64,000 nt of DNA from Gelatoporia subvermispora B. Lineage: Eukaryota > Basidiomycota > Agaricomycetes > Polyporales > Gelatoporiaceae. Below are positions 11,112 through 22,903 of the stretch, piece after piece (within the stretch, counting starts at the first letter, position 1; each line of letters starts with the position of its first letter). The translations under genes were made by a program, and so were the position numbers. The stretch is from the NCBI GenBank assembly GCA_000320605.2, contig KB445792.1:1307581-1371580 (forward strand), read 5' to 3'. The notes beneath the pieces are model-generated. The model did not search any database. It was not told where the DNA came from and saw only the letters and a list, made by a program, of their open reading frames with translations.

Positions 11112-14063
11112 ATGGCTGCTGTGAACCTCCAAATGATGGCCACCAGCTTACCCTTCGACTTTTTGCCCAACGCCATGCCACACTCGCGCTCCAACTCCGT
11201 ATCTTCCACCTCCTCTCACTCTCCTGGCTCTCGCCCTCAATCTTCCCAGGGTGGCGTTCTACGAACCTCCGCCTTGATGGCGCCATCGCCCGAGGACCTC
11301 TACCGAGCTTCCTTCCACACCACCAACTCGTTCGCTGGCGATCACACCCGTGTCCCATCCGACGCATCGCACTCATCGGCCTACTCTCTCGCCTCAAACG
11401 ACCTCATCACTCCCGGCGACTCGCCCCCCAATCACAACCTCAGCAATCCCGCCCTCAAAGGTCACCTTCGACCGACGCATATACGGGCTCGTGTCGCTGC
11501 CTCCCCCTACCCGCGGGATGCCGAGAGTGTCCACTCCTCTTCTAGTGAAACAGAAGACATCTCGATGTACCTCGCTCCAGCAGCAGACTACCACCCCATG
11601 TACGGTGCCCCGCATATCATGGGCCAAAGCCCAGAGACAATGCACGCCACAGGGGCATTCGGCAGGATGACGCTAAGCCCTGATCATGCGCTGGAAAAGC
11701 TGGCAGCTAACGTCCGTGCTGCCACGACTACCAGTGCTTCGGACAGGGCAAAACAGATATTTGTTCAAGCTTGGTGAGTCAACACCCGTCTTTGATGTAC
11801 GGTTTAATGCTGATGTTGAGTGCAGGTTGACGGCCAACTACTCACCATATCCCGACGGCAACGTCCCGCGTCAGGGATTGTACTTCTCCTACCGTCGTGT
11901 CTGCGACCAGTATGGGATCCCTCACATCAACACTGCCACGCTGGGCAAGGCAATCAGGTTGTGTTTCCCAACTATCAAGACTCGACGCTTGGGTGTGAGA
12001 GGGAACAGCAAATATCACTGTAAGTAGCTACTAGATCATCCGGGCCAGACGGATTGACGCTGGCATGACAGATTGCGGTATCCGTCCATCCACGTCTGCA
12101 GAAGCGGAGTTCCTCCAGGATTATATCCGGAAATCGAACAACAACGCCGCGCAGCAGTCCGTGAACGCAGCCCGCCTTGCTAGTGAGCAAGCTGAGACCA
12201 ACAGAGGATCCGATGAAGAAGAAGATGACGATTCGGAAGGACCCAGTTCGGGCAATGTGTCGAAGCGGAACTCCCTCAATCTGACCAACGGAGCCAAGAA
12301 CCCGTCTATGTTCGTCGACGAGAAGACGCCGACGGCCACTAGCTTGCTCGCGTTGGCACAGGCGACCCAACGGCCTTCTGGGATCCCATCGCAGGCGCCC
12401 ATTCGACGCCATACTGGACCGCAGGACGCTGCCTTGGGTGTCCCTCAGTCTCCTGTGGATGGCGTCGCTGGCACACTTCCGATGATGCCACCCTCGCAGC
12501 TGCTCTCGGTGCGGCACATGGCAAACTTCCCGTCTATCGAGGAGGCAGTCGGGGCAAATTCGACTTCGCCTCAGGGAGTGGCCGCTCGGGAAGTCTGGCG
12601 CTGGTTCCAGGACCATCTTGACGCATTGTTGGAAAGTATCAGAACGTTCAGATTCGACCAGTTCGAACTCCACCTCCGAACGTTCTGGTCCAGCCTCACG
12701 GGCAACCATCGCGAAGTCGTGCACGCCCCTGCTGTTGCAGGTCTGATGGCCAAGGCAGATGCGATGGTCTACGATGTGAGACTGATATTGCCCTCTCCCG
12801 TGACATGATCTGACGGTGATACGACAGGAAATACTTGAATTTCTCAGATCACAGATGCTCTCGCCTATTCAGCCGGCGTCTTTGGCAGGTCTGCGCCAAC
12901 TTGCGGACAAGATGGAGAAAATACTCCTTGTGGCTTTGGAGGGTTATGGAAACACCTTCGTTGAGCCTAAGGTTGAGCTCGGCGCCCGGTTTGGGCACCT
13001 TGTTTGTGAGTTATCGATGGGTATTGTTGTGTTTGACGTGGTCACATGTTTAATGTTCTTGTTCTAGTGCGCTTCCTTGATATGTACCAGGTCACGCAAG
13101 CATTGAGTACCGTCCTCACCAATCAGAAACAGCTACTGGACATGCGCCGGTCTTGGGCAAAGGTGGACTTCGAGTCTGTCCGGAATCAGTCGGCCTTGGT
13201 GTGTAACTGCCGGCATGAAGACCTGGTCCAACTACTCGAGGTCGAGTTCGTTCAACTCCTGGATGGTCTGCAGAAGAGCACAGAACCTGTCCGGGATGTC
13301 ATGGCATGGGCCGATAAGTGCTGCGAACGGCTGATGGGCGGTCGTGGTGCGGAACCGGATAGGGCTACCATGAGCTCAAGAAGCGTGCTGATTCGTTGGG
13401 GATACGTTACGAGCCAAGTCATGAGAGATCTCGTGAGTAAAGCACTCCCACCATACCGCTTCGCTGTATGTTCATACCTCTGTTTCGCAGACTATCCGCA
13501 GCGACCCCGCATTCGGCGCCTTCCAGATACTGAAGTTATTCCTGGAGTGCGTAGTGGCTCTCAATACCTGTGACCTCCAAATTACTGACAATACTCTCAT
13601 CAGTGATTGGATCGGACTGAATGTACTCAGGACCGTAGCCCTGTCGACGAATTCCGTTGCAGCTTCAGTCGAGCCCGTGATGCAACAACAGTTCTTTACC
13701 TTGTCGCCCATGGTCGGGCAGGAGAGTTTCGGTACCACGCACACTATGGCTCAAACCCCAACAACGTCCAGCATGCTCGCTGCGCTACAACAAGACACAT
13801 TCGGAGCTGGCGCTCTGGATCCAGCGAGCGGTGCTTTCGGCGCAGATGCTTTCGGCTCCCTGTCGTACATGGACACGTCCCCGTCACAGGACGACGGGAT
13901 GCCCGTTCACTCGTCAGGGCTGTCGTTCCCCGACTACGTCTCTGGCTCTGGTCCATTTGACGTCGGTGCATTCACCCCGCAGGACCTGGGGCTAACGACG
14001 ACCGAGACGCCACCTCCGTCCACCCCCGAAACTGAGCCTGAGGTCGTGAAGACGGAGACGTGA
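11112..14063 (+). CDS. RFX-family winged-helix transcription factor
   Basis: Nuclear DNA-binding regulator related to yeast Rfx1/Crt1, which represses DNA-damage and ribonucleotide reductase genes (family knowledge). ATG 11112 opens a Ser/Pro-rich N-terminus of about 200 residues. The RFX DNA-binding domain spans about 11760-12080 across two introns: WLTANYSPYPDGNVPRQGLY, YRRVCDQYGIPHINTATLGK, FPTIKTRRLGVRGNSKYHYCG. Next come an acidic Ser tract (SDEEEDDDSEGPSS), a conserved helical region (HLDALLESIRTFRFDQFE; DMYQVTQALSTVLTNQKQLL; MAWADKCCERLMGG) matching the extended dimerisation part of RFX proteins, and a Gln/Ser/Thr/Pro-rich tail ending VVKTET. Whether it controls DNA-damage genes in this fungus is inference. 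Confidence 0.92.
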
Positions 14064-14387
14064 TTGGTGCCCTCCTTTTCGTTGGGTTTGTCTTAGGACC
14101 ATATATCGTACTTACGTAGCTACTAATACTATACTCTCGGTCTCTTGCTTCCCTGTGGCTGCACTAATTATTGTCTCATCTCATTGCTGTATTGACATTT
14201 TCGTTGAAATTTGTCTGCCTCCTGTCGTACCCGTAGAATGTATCAATCTTTCACGGGCTGTCCCACGCTCTTTCTCACAAAACGGGACTTCGATACCATG
14301 CGATAGTGAATGGGGTGTAATTGCTAGTGCTGATGCGATGACGATATAGCCAATACATGATACCCTGGTCTCGAACTATGATAACAA
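14064..14387. other. Convergent 3' spacer, 324 bp
   Basis: Separates the stops of the RFX gene (+) and BFR1 (-). AT-richer than its surroundings and should contain both polyadenylation regions. No gene seen. Confidence 0.5.
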
Positions 14388-16186
14388 TCATTCTTCCGCG
14401 TCAGCTGTGGCGTCGCCATCCTCCTCGATGCTCTCGAGCTTTTCCACCACAGCATCTGTTGGGACTGCAGTCTTGGGCAGAGATGTAGAGAGCGGGGTAG
14501 GTGCGGGCTCTGACGGGTCCTCTCCGCCACCGTTCGGAGGAGTGAGCTCATCTGGCTGCTCTACTGGTACTGCAACATCTTCATCGCCCTTCCCAAGAAG
14601 CCGCTTGATCTCACCCTCCGCCTTCGCCTTGTTCTCCGCGGTGACACGTGGCTGGTTCGCCTCAAACCACGCCTTCTTGATCTTTAGGTCATCGATCACG
14701 CGAGGGACATCGGCGGTCGATGTGGGAGGAGGGATAGACAGAGAGAGGAGGGCAGAGAGTGTAGGCAGGGGAACATCCAACCGGCCGCCTGGGCCTTCCG
14801 ATGGCGCAGGTGTAGCCTTGACATTGCTCTTCCTACCCTTCTTGCCCTTGCCCCCAACGAAGTAAGCGTCCTCCTCCTCGCCCTTCTTCTTGCGCACAAC
14901 TAATCCCTCGGTGGGTGCTTCAACCTTTCGGATGTCAAGCTTCGGCACGCCTTCGACCTCCTTCTTGATTGTTGATGCAGCGTCAGTGGAGAGCGAAGGA
15001 GTACCAGATGCCTTGCCGGAGAAGTAGTCGATGAGAGTTTGGCAGTCCTCAATTTGTGCCTGGAAAGCGGGAGCTTCAGCCTCCTCACGGAGACGCTCCG
15101 CGAGCTCCGTCTTTTTGGCTTCTTCCTCCGCTGCGCGCTGGGCACGTGCCCGCTCGGCACGCCTCGCGCGGTCCTCATTGACCTTTTGCCAGTACCTGTC
15201 ATTGGCATCACGGAACCGTTGCGCTGACTCACGCTTCTGGTTGTAGAACGTGTCTAGCTGCGACTGCAGGGCCGTACGCTCATCCAGCAGTTTGCTACGG
15301 TTCGCGTATGCTTCATCACTCTCCTTCTTCAGCTCATCCAGTTCTGCCTTGATCGCATCGTAGCGCTCGGATGCAGCCTTTGCCTCGGGGTCGTCAAGCT
15401 GCTTTCGAAGCTCCTCCGCCTGAGCACGGTCGGCTTCAATGGCGGCCTGCTCCGCCTGGAAGCCCTCGACAGTCCGACGGCTGCGCTTGCAGTTGCTAAT
15501 CTCCTGCAGAGCGCGCTTTTCGTCGCCAATCTTGAGGTTGCCGGACTCAACCTGCTTCTCCAAGTGCCTGACAAGATTTCTCTGTGAGAGATCCCAACAA
15601 TTGCGCGTGATACCACACACCGAATACGGTCATCGACCTCGGCAACGGTCTTGTAGGGATGCTTTGCCTTTGCGGTATTCAGGTCCTTGACCTACATTTT
15701 CGCAATGATGATGAGCATGCAAGATCATTTCATTCCTATGTACTAACCTTCTTTTGGATGCCCTCCTGCAGAGCCTTGAGTTGGTCCATCACCTTCCCGC
15801 GCGTTGCCTTGCTCGTTGACTGTTGGCCGCGGATGCTCTCGAGCTGTGCACGGAGTTCTGCCCGCCTATCATTGCCAGGGCTTGACTTGGAAGTCAATGC
15901 GATCTTGTCCTTGACAGCGGACTACGCGTGGAACCATATGAGAAGCCACTCGGTTGCATCAGAGGCAGAAGCAACTCACGAGCTTGACCTGCAGAGCATC
16001 AATCTCGCTCTTGATTTGATCTTGCTCGCGTTCGTAGATGGCCTTGTCCGGCTTGCCAGGTCCATAGGTCGTGGCGTCCAAGGTGACCTCAGTTGTCGGT
16101 TGAACGGAACCGTTGGCAGACGTGGCAGGCTTGGTCTTCTTGCCGGTACCGTTAGGAGCAGCAGACTTGGACTTAAGGGCAGCCAT
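14388..16186 (-). CDS. BFR1: BFR1-like mRNP/nuclear segregation protein
   Basis: Bfr1 associates with polysomes and the ER, binds mRNAs and affects secretion and ploidy in yeast (family knowledge). The protein starts MAALKSKSA at 16186. The first exon has the signature GPGKPDKAIYEREQDQIKSE. After two introns (near 15930-15980 and 15630-15750) a long charged coiled coil of about 400 residues follows (REESAQRFRDANDRYW-type heptads, RARRAERARAQRAAEEEA), then ADIPRVIDDLKIKKAWFE and a Pro/Glu-rich tail ending at TGA 14388. The N-terminal KPDK motif, the coiled coil, and the length of about 500 residues match fungal Bfr1. It is followed in tandem by NHP2 further upstream on the same strand. Confidence 0.85.
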
Positions 16187-16525
16187 TATGATAGCGGATG
16201 GGGATGAGATATACGGTCGGTGAGCCTAAGTGAGCAACCCAAGGGCTGAGGGAGTGGTGCTCGATATTTTGGTGTGAGGAGAGACTACTTCAGACGTGAG
16301 AAGCAAGCGCCATCGTCAGGATTGCCTGCGTCCCGTGACGTGGCGGACCACTTCCCTTCTGTTCCGCCAATTAAATCAATATCGTCTTTTCACGCTCTCA
16401 AAATATCTCCCGGCACGCTAACAATTGGCGTGTTAAAAATGAATATAGTCATACATACGATAGAAAGCAGCAGGTGGAATGACAATGCAAGAGCAAGCGA
16501 ACAGGACGACCACAGAACGACAGTA
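16187..16525. other. Intergenic, 339 bp
   Basis: Holds the BFR1 promoter and the 3' end of NHP2 (both minus strand). No RNA gene or repeat recognised. Confidence 0.45.
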
Positions 16526-17278
16526 TCAGAACACAATCTGCTGGTCAAGCTTTTCTACCTCCTTGTAGCACTCGTCGTACAGTTCCCGGTAGTCGTCGTC
16601 CTTGTCCTCCTTCTCGTCACCCTCCTTCCTCTTGGTCTTCTTCTTCTGGTCCGGGCAGATCATGACACAACTTGTTGGTCGTTTTGTCGCGCTAGCGTGA
16701 CCAAGTTCCTCCTTCGAGGCGACGAAAACATATGGCACACCAGCGTCTTCGCTGAGCACGGGTAGATGCGAGATAATGTCGATGGGGGTAATGTCTGCCG
16801 CGAGGACCAAGAGACTGTACGGGAGTTTCATCAGAGGAAAGCTCCGGCTATAATGGCTGCAACCTACCCCTTCTCGCCCTTGCGAATGCCCTTAACAACT
16901 TCTTTGACTCCACGCTTTACTTGCCGTTGCTTCGACGCTACAGGGAGTTTTTAGAAATATGCGTAAAGAGTCGCTAGGTCGCACAAACCCTTTTTAATCG
17001 TTTTGTGCAGCTTCTTCACCAGCTTCTTCTGAGCTAAAGGATGCGCGATTGGCGAGAGCTCTGCCAGCGGCACAAGGACTTCCTCCTTATCCTTGCTCGA
17101 CTTCTTCTGGACCTGTCAAACCAATTAAAGGCGACTATTGAGCAAAAATGAAGCCACTGACCTTCACCGACTCTGCGTCTTCCATAACTGTGTCCTCTAG
17201 CTCTGCAGGAACGATCTCAGCGACCTCAACAGTTTCCTTGAGCTTCTTCTCCTTCTTTCCTGACTTGTCTTTAGGCAT
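16526..17278 (-). CDS. NHP2: H/ACA ribonucleoprotein subunit NHP2
   Basis: Core L7Ae-type RNA-binding protein of H/ACA snoRNPs, which guide pseudouridylation of rRNA and snRNA in the nucleolus. ATG 17278 starts MPKDKSGKKEKKLKE, an acidic/Lys-rich extension. Exon 2 has PIAHPLAQKKLVKKLHKTIK. A small exon gives KQRQVKRGVKEVVKGIRKGE. The last exon carries the L7Ae core LLVLAADITPIDIISHLPVL, EDAGVPYVFVASKEELG and TKRPTSCVMI, and ends with a Lys/Asp-rich tail and LDQQIVF at TGA 16526. The ASKEELG and RPTS motifs separate NHP2 from ribosomal L7Ae and Snu13. Compared with yeast Nhp2 it has an extra charged C-terminal tail of about 40 residues. Confidence 0.93.
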
Positions 17279-17536
17279 TTTGTGGAGGAGGGACGATGGT
17301 GAGGACACTGGACGGGGACCGGAGTTTGACTTCTCGATGCGAAGATTCAGTATTCAAAAGATGCACTGTATGGAAGGTCACGTGCTGCGCGACAAATGAT
17401 GGACCGGCAGGTTATTGGCTCGGGTTAGGGTTACACTCCGCCAGTAAATTGGTCCGCCAGACGCAAATTGTGGACTGTTAAAACAGCCTAGGTTTAGGTA
17501 GGGTGTGTCTGACATAAATACGCAGGTGAATTCATG

Positions 17537-18983
17537 TCATTGATACAACTCGAAGTGTTTATCACTTTGCTCGGCAACGTAATCCTCGTCGTTCCCCGGA
17601 GGAGGGGGTTCCAAGCCTCGTAACATATTAAGCCATACCCAAGCCGTTCCTCGACTCTCCATGTCATACCAGTAATTGAGTGCAATAGTGATCTCCGATT
17701 GTCGCACGAAGTGCCACCACCCAGCAGGAAGATATAGAGTCTCTCCTGCATTGACCGTGATGTGAATAGGGTGTGCTTCAGGGGGAAGAGAGCCTGGGAC
17801 AGTGGGGTCCTTCACCGATGACCACCTCACTCCGGGGACCTCCGAAGAAGAAGGTTTAAGTATGAGAGCGTTCGTCCCGGGTGAGCGCATGTACGTGGCA
17901 TGAGGATAGACACGTTCTGTAGAAACGATGTCAATTGGTACTTTCTTGGGTTAGGGACCGTTCTGACCCTTGAGACACCACCCTGCTGTTGGTGGGAGGA
18001 GAGTGAAATGCTTGGCTCCACGAACGACAGTGTATATGTTTTCATATGGATCTGTTTCCATTATTAATAAATTAGAATATACGTGAAAGTGTGGGAAGCA
18101 TACCGCTGTGTATACTCGTAACACTGGCGCCATCTCCAATCCACAGATTCACGGCATCCGGAGGCCTGTCTTACGTGGTCTAAGGGCGTGCTTTGAGAGA
18201 CAATACGATCACCGCCATTGCACATACCCAATGCTTCACTGCACCAACTTATCTCGCTAGGGACATCTTCTCTAAGCGCCTCGAACTCCGAAGGTTCATT
18301 TTCAGCATGAAGATCGAAGTAGCTGCTTCTATACATATTGCCGTTTTGCGATTGCAGGTAATAAATTTCGTCTCGAGAACGAGACTTCCCTAGAAGATTG
18401 TCGGTGTCAAATGACTTGTTAAGCGATCGAGTGCTTTCTCTACGTCGACTAACCAGACGATAATGTGGCCAAGAAGTTAGACATGGACATTGTCTGAACG
18501 TATGGCTCGGCGAAATATTGCTGGCCATTGGCATCTACTGTGACTGCATCGGCACGGCTGATATAGTCGTCGTCAGCGGGTCTTTACATAGGCAAGTCCA
18601 GAGGTCACAGACAGACCCGTTTGGTGTCACAGCTACGGAGATTCCAGCATCGCCCATCTTGTCAATGAGATAGCTGTCTGACCAGCGTGATAGCGCATCA
18701 GGAGCTTCGCAGTCTACAAGGAAGGCCTTTGAAAATGTTGTTCCAAACAAGGTGATGATCCTGACTTTTCATTAGGACAGGTCGTGATATGTGCACTAGG
18801 CGAGAGAATTCGAGCGGAGAGGGCGAGGCCTTCAGAACGTCATGATGTGTGCCATTGAGGTCTATATGAATACCAGTTCACAGCATAGAGAGATGACCGC
18901 GCCGGTTACAAACCATGATATTCGTCCGAGATCCATCTGAGGAGTGATGTTCTGTCCGCCCGATTGTCAGAGATGGTGCTCAT
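17537..18983 (-). CDS. JmjC-domain hydroxylase, JMJD7-like
   Basis: Fe(II)/2-oxoglutarate oxygenase. JMJD7 hydroxylates lysine in DRG GTPases (family knowledge). From ATG 18983 the N-terminal exon has [12 protein letters not shown], then [18 protein letters not shown] and SRPVLMKN. Middle exons have [16 protein letters not shown] and [16 protein letters not shown]. The iron-binding HxD is in [14 protein letters not shown], split by an intron. [15 protein letters not shown] and the distal His in [13 protein letters not shown] complete the facial triad. The end is KHFELYQ at TGA 17537. The HSDPYEN...[10 protein letters not shown] wording and length of about 350 residues fit JMJD7/TYW5-class enzymes and not histone demethylases. 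Six to seven short introns. It shares a 173-bp divergent promoter with ELG1. Confidence 0.87.
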
Positions 18984-19156
18984 GATGTCGAAGGCCTCAC
19001 ATATTGAGCAAGCCGGGTAAGAACGCGTCAAGATTGAGATCGGGAAACACGTGCCAGTCACGCGGGCGCGTCAACCGCGTCGGGCGCGAAAGTCTCAAAC
19101 GCGACAACCTCAACCTCACCCAGTCCCATACCTCCTCATCACATCCTAGGGGGTCT
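18984..19156. promoter_or_regulatory. 173-bp bidirectional promoter with MCB and E2F-like sites
   Basis: The whole space between JMJD7-like (-) and ELG1 (+). It contains ACGCGT at 19023-19028 (MluI cell-cycle box) and GGGCGCGAAA at 19082-19091, the complement of the E2F-type site TTTCGCGCC. A further AACGCGACA lies just downstream. These sites are typical of S-phase gene promoters bound by MBF/E2F. Binding in this organism is inferred. Confidence 0.55.
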
Positions 19157-22100
19157 ATGGCACCCAAGACAAGAGGAAGCGCTTCCAAGAAGGCTGAAAA
19201 ACCGAAAGCGGTCAGTCTCTATTGGCTCGAAGGAGCCTGACGCCGTTTGACAGCTGGTCTAGCCTACTCAAGGATCCCTCTTCGCCCACTTCACCGTCAA
19301 GCCTTCTCTCTCAAGAAGGACTTCTGGAGGAGATACAGACCACAGCGACAAAGCTGTATGGGGGAGGCAGAATGAAGCCTCCGATCCTGTCACGCCAAAT
19401 ATTGAAGTAATTGAAATCCCGCAAGACTCTTCGAGTCCTATGCCCACGGACGTAGAATCGCTTACGAACAGCGAGATAACGCATGTTTCCGACTGCGTAA
19501 ATGGTGAATAACACTCCCCAACCATAGTGTTACAAACTAAATGGCAACAGCAGAGCCTGGTGATATCCGGAGACCCGCGGCTGCTAAGGCAACACCAACG
19601 CAGGAACCTGTCTTTCGGCTCAGGAGACTAGCGAATACCAGCAGCAGTAGTTCGAGTGCCGATGGTACCAGCCGTGATCTCGCCATAGTCGTTGACGATT
19701 CTCCAGTTAGGGTCTCTGTGGCCAAGCTACAACCCAAGAAAACTGCCCATCCCTTCTTCGCTTCACGACATACTACGACTGCACGTGCAGTATCTCCGAC
19801 ACGCACTTCCCGAAGAAGCCGTGATGCACCATTCCCTACAGAACTATCCCAGCATGTGCGAGGATCACAGACTACCTTCCACTCAGTTCCTTCGAAAGCC
19901 AGGTACCGCAGCGCCAAGGAACCTCCGGACTCTCAGAGACAACATTCCCCACAGCTCGAGGACTCACACACTACCCACGGAACAGGTCCTCTTACTCGTC
20001 TGCTTGGTGGCTGCTTAGAACTGAATGGGACCCCCACTTCCCGGGTCTCACCCGAGTCTCTCATTGATTCTAGGGAAGTCGATGCGCCCTCAGAGTCTGT
20101 CGACGTAAACGATGCTTCACCTCGGGACCCAATCTCTGCCGAAGCTCTCTTTGATACCATCCCTCAACCCCACCGATCCTATCCAGCCATCTCACGCTTG
20201 TTAGATCATATTAGAATGGGAATCCCTCGAATCCCTGAAGTCTCGCCTTCTCAGCATGATCTCTGGGCCGACAAGTGGCGTCCTCGCCGGGCTGATGAGG
20301 TCCTCGGAAACGAGGAGCATGCTTTATATCTCCGCACTTGGCTGCTTACGTTGAAACGGCACCTTGATGACATATCGACGCCTCTGAAGCCTGAGGACAT
20401 GTCTGGTCCAAAAGCCAAGGCTAGCAAGGTCAAGAAGGGCATTAAACGTCCACAGATGATCAGGCAGGTAGCCAAGAGGAAAAGACGCCGGATAGACTCT
20501 GAGGAACTGGAAGACTCCTTCATTGTCGACGACTTCGAGTTTGATGATGATCCTCTGGAGTCTGCCGATGACGACGAGCCGGAAACTTGTGAATCTGGTC
20601 TTTCGCGATTGCATCACCGGTCTCCAGATGGTGACTTAGAGATGCATACATCATCCTCGCAAGGGACGGCGACTGAGCCATCCTCTAGCCAGAGCTTTCG
20701 GTATAAGCCTCCTCGTTTCGATGGCGAGATCTCGAACACGATCCTCATCACCGGGCCACAAGGCTGTGGTAAGACGGCTGCGGTGTACGCATGCGCGGAA
20801 GAACTCGGTTGGGACGTTTTCGAAGTATACCCTGGAGTTGGGGAACGCAGCGGCGCAGCACTAATCAAGATGATCGGCGAGGTGGGTAAGAATCACCTGG
20901 TTAAGCAAACTCAGCGGCAACAGCGCACGCTATCGCTCGATGCAGCCGCCGGCACTGCACAAGCACCGCCGACAAGTGATGGCCACCGACCTCGTCAATC
21001 TGCGAAACGGTGGCGGCGAATCGAATCCGAGGAGGACGTGGATGTCGTATCGCCCGCTGAAACTGTCGAGTCCTCACCTCGAAATGATGACAGCAAGATC
21101 ATGTCAGCCACACAACATTCCGTCAATCAATCAATCATTCTTGTCGAAGAAGTGGATACCCTATTTAGGACCGATACTAATTTCTGGCAAACTCTGATCA
21201 ACATTATCAAGGACTGCAAAAGACCTGTTATCCTTACATGCAACGGTACGTTCACGACTCCAGGGTCCATTTCCCCTGTACGCTCATTCAGGAATTTCTA
21301 GATGTATCCCTAGTACCGGTAGACGACCTCCCCTTGCAAACTACGCTCAACTTCTCGGCTTGTTCAATATCACTCGCCGCGTCATATCTTCAATGCATTT
21401 TGTATATGGAAACTCAACTGCTACTTGATCCATTTCCGCAGCATCTATTCAGATATAACATCAACGCACCCAAAGATCCATCAGACGCCTTCGAACATAT
21501 TCTACAACCCACTCATCCTCCAGATCTCCGGCATGCCCTGCATCAACTTCAACTATGCAGTCAGGATGAAATTAAAGAACTATCATCTCCATTTGTCCTA
21601 CCTCCCGGATCTAGCGGTATGGTGCCATGCTCGGGACACGCACAAACTGTCACTTGCTCCTCAAGCACGTTGTCGCCCGAGCCACATGCATGCCACGAGG
21701 ATCTGCGGGAATTACGAGCGTATGCCACCTATTCCAATTCTTTGTCCTTCGCAGATACCTATTTAAAGCGAAGCCTCCGGGTAAGTTCTTCGTACCCATT
21801 GTCCTATTGCGATCGCCTGAGCTGTGAATCAGGATATTGACTCGGACGATGTGCCGAGCCCGGATGATGAACTGGGCTACAAGATTCTGCGCGATCCAGT
21901 TCCATCACGCAATGCTGTGCTCCCTGTCAACGCATCGTTCTATCGCCACAATGAACTCATGGGCGGGGAAGTCATTGCACGTTCTCACGGCTGCTTCGCC
22001 CACATGGGGCCGCGCTCAACCTTCGCACAAGGGGAGGCCCAGACTAGCGACGTCAATGCGGAAGCGCACAAGGCTCAGATCGTTGCTATCCTGGACAAGC

Positions 22101-22333
22101 TCCGCGTGCCATTCGATGTTCTGATGAGCAGTGGTGGTTCGCTGTTCCTGGATTATGAGCCATGGGCCAGGCGCATGGCCGCTGTAGACGATGTGAACGA
22201 GCAGGCATCCGTGAGGGAGGGCTCACGGGTTACGAGGAACAGCCAGAGGAGCTTCTACGCCGAATACCTGCCGCTAGGAAAGGATATACGACGCAGCTTT
22301 CTCGACGGCGGTCTTCCCATGGAATTATGGTGA
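19157..22333 (+). CDS. ELG1: ELG1/ATAD5-like RFC large subunit (PCNA unloader)
   Basis: The Elg1-RFC complex removes PCNA from DNA after replication (family knowledge). Start ATG 19157 (MAPKTRGSASKK). Exons then join in phase through introns near 19211-19262 and 19502-19549. The disordered N-terminus has VKP and TAHPFFASR motifs, possible PCNA-contact segments, and an acidic EVIEIPQDSS stretch. The AAA+ core begins DLWADKWRPRRADEVLGN (about 20262), has a Lys/Arg-rich and acidic insert, Walker A GPQGCGKT (about 20752), VGERSGAALIKMIGE, and Walker B-like SIILVEEVDTLF followed by FWQTLINIIKDCKRPVILTCN. The C-terminal part has LSSGGSLFLDYEPW-like and AEYLPLGKDIRRSF and ends PMELW. Order and motifs fit Elg1/ATAD5 rather than RFC1, CTF18 or RAD17. 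Confidence 0.88.
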
Positions 22334-22903
22334 GCCTCACAGGATAATACTCTGACAACATCTTGGAGACATTCGTTGACTCTTCCACGTCCATCTGTCG
22401 CTACAGGGACAGGGATCCGAAGTTCGCAGAGGACAGTGGGCCACTGTTACAGGCATAGACCAGACAGTCGTCAGGGGCGACGCCACGGAGCGCGACATGC
22501 CCTGTGTAGTCGTAGGAAGGCTCACACGGGAGGGGTCGGGTAGCAAATGGCCGGCGAAGGAGCATGTCTATATGTGTACAGCTCCTCCGTTATGAATTGC
22601 ATTATGGAAGGCAAGGAGATGCGGGAGAGAGCCCCTGGAGGGATTTGAGAGCGTCAAGGTAGGAAACATATCACATGGTATGTGTATGAGGATCAACAAA
22701 TGTAGCCTAATTGAGCGTGCTCGGGACCTTATTTCCTCCACGTGGGATCGTGAATGGCGACCACGTTCTTTTCCCCGTAACATCTAGACGGCCTACTACG
22801 GTCTACTCGCGCTCGCTGCTCATTAGCAAGTACTGCTCGCTCACGCCGCCCCGTCCCTCCTCGCCGGTCGCCCCATCTTCACCAATCCTTTCGGCCGGGC
22901 GAT
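22334..22903. other. Intergenic, 570 bp
   Basis: Tandem spacer between ELG1 and the bHLH gene. From about 22790 to 22900 the plus strand is pyrimidine-rich and should be the bHLH promoter/leader. No gene seen. Confidence 0.45.
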
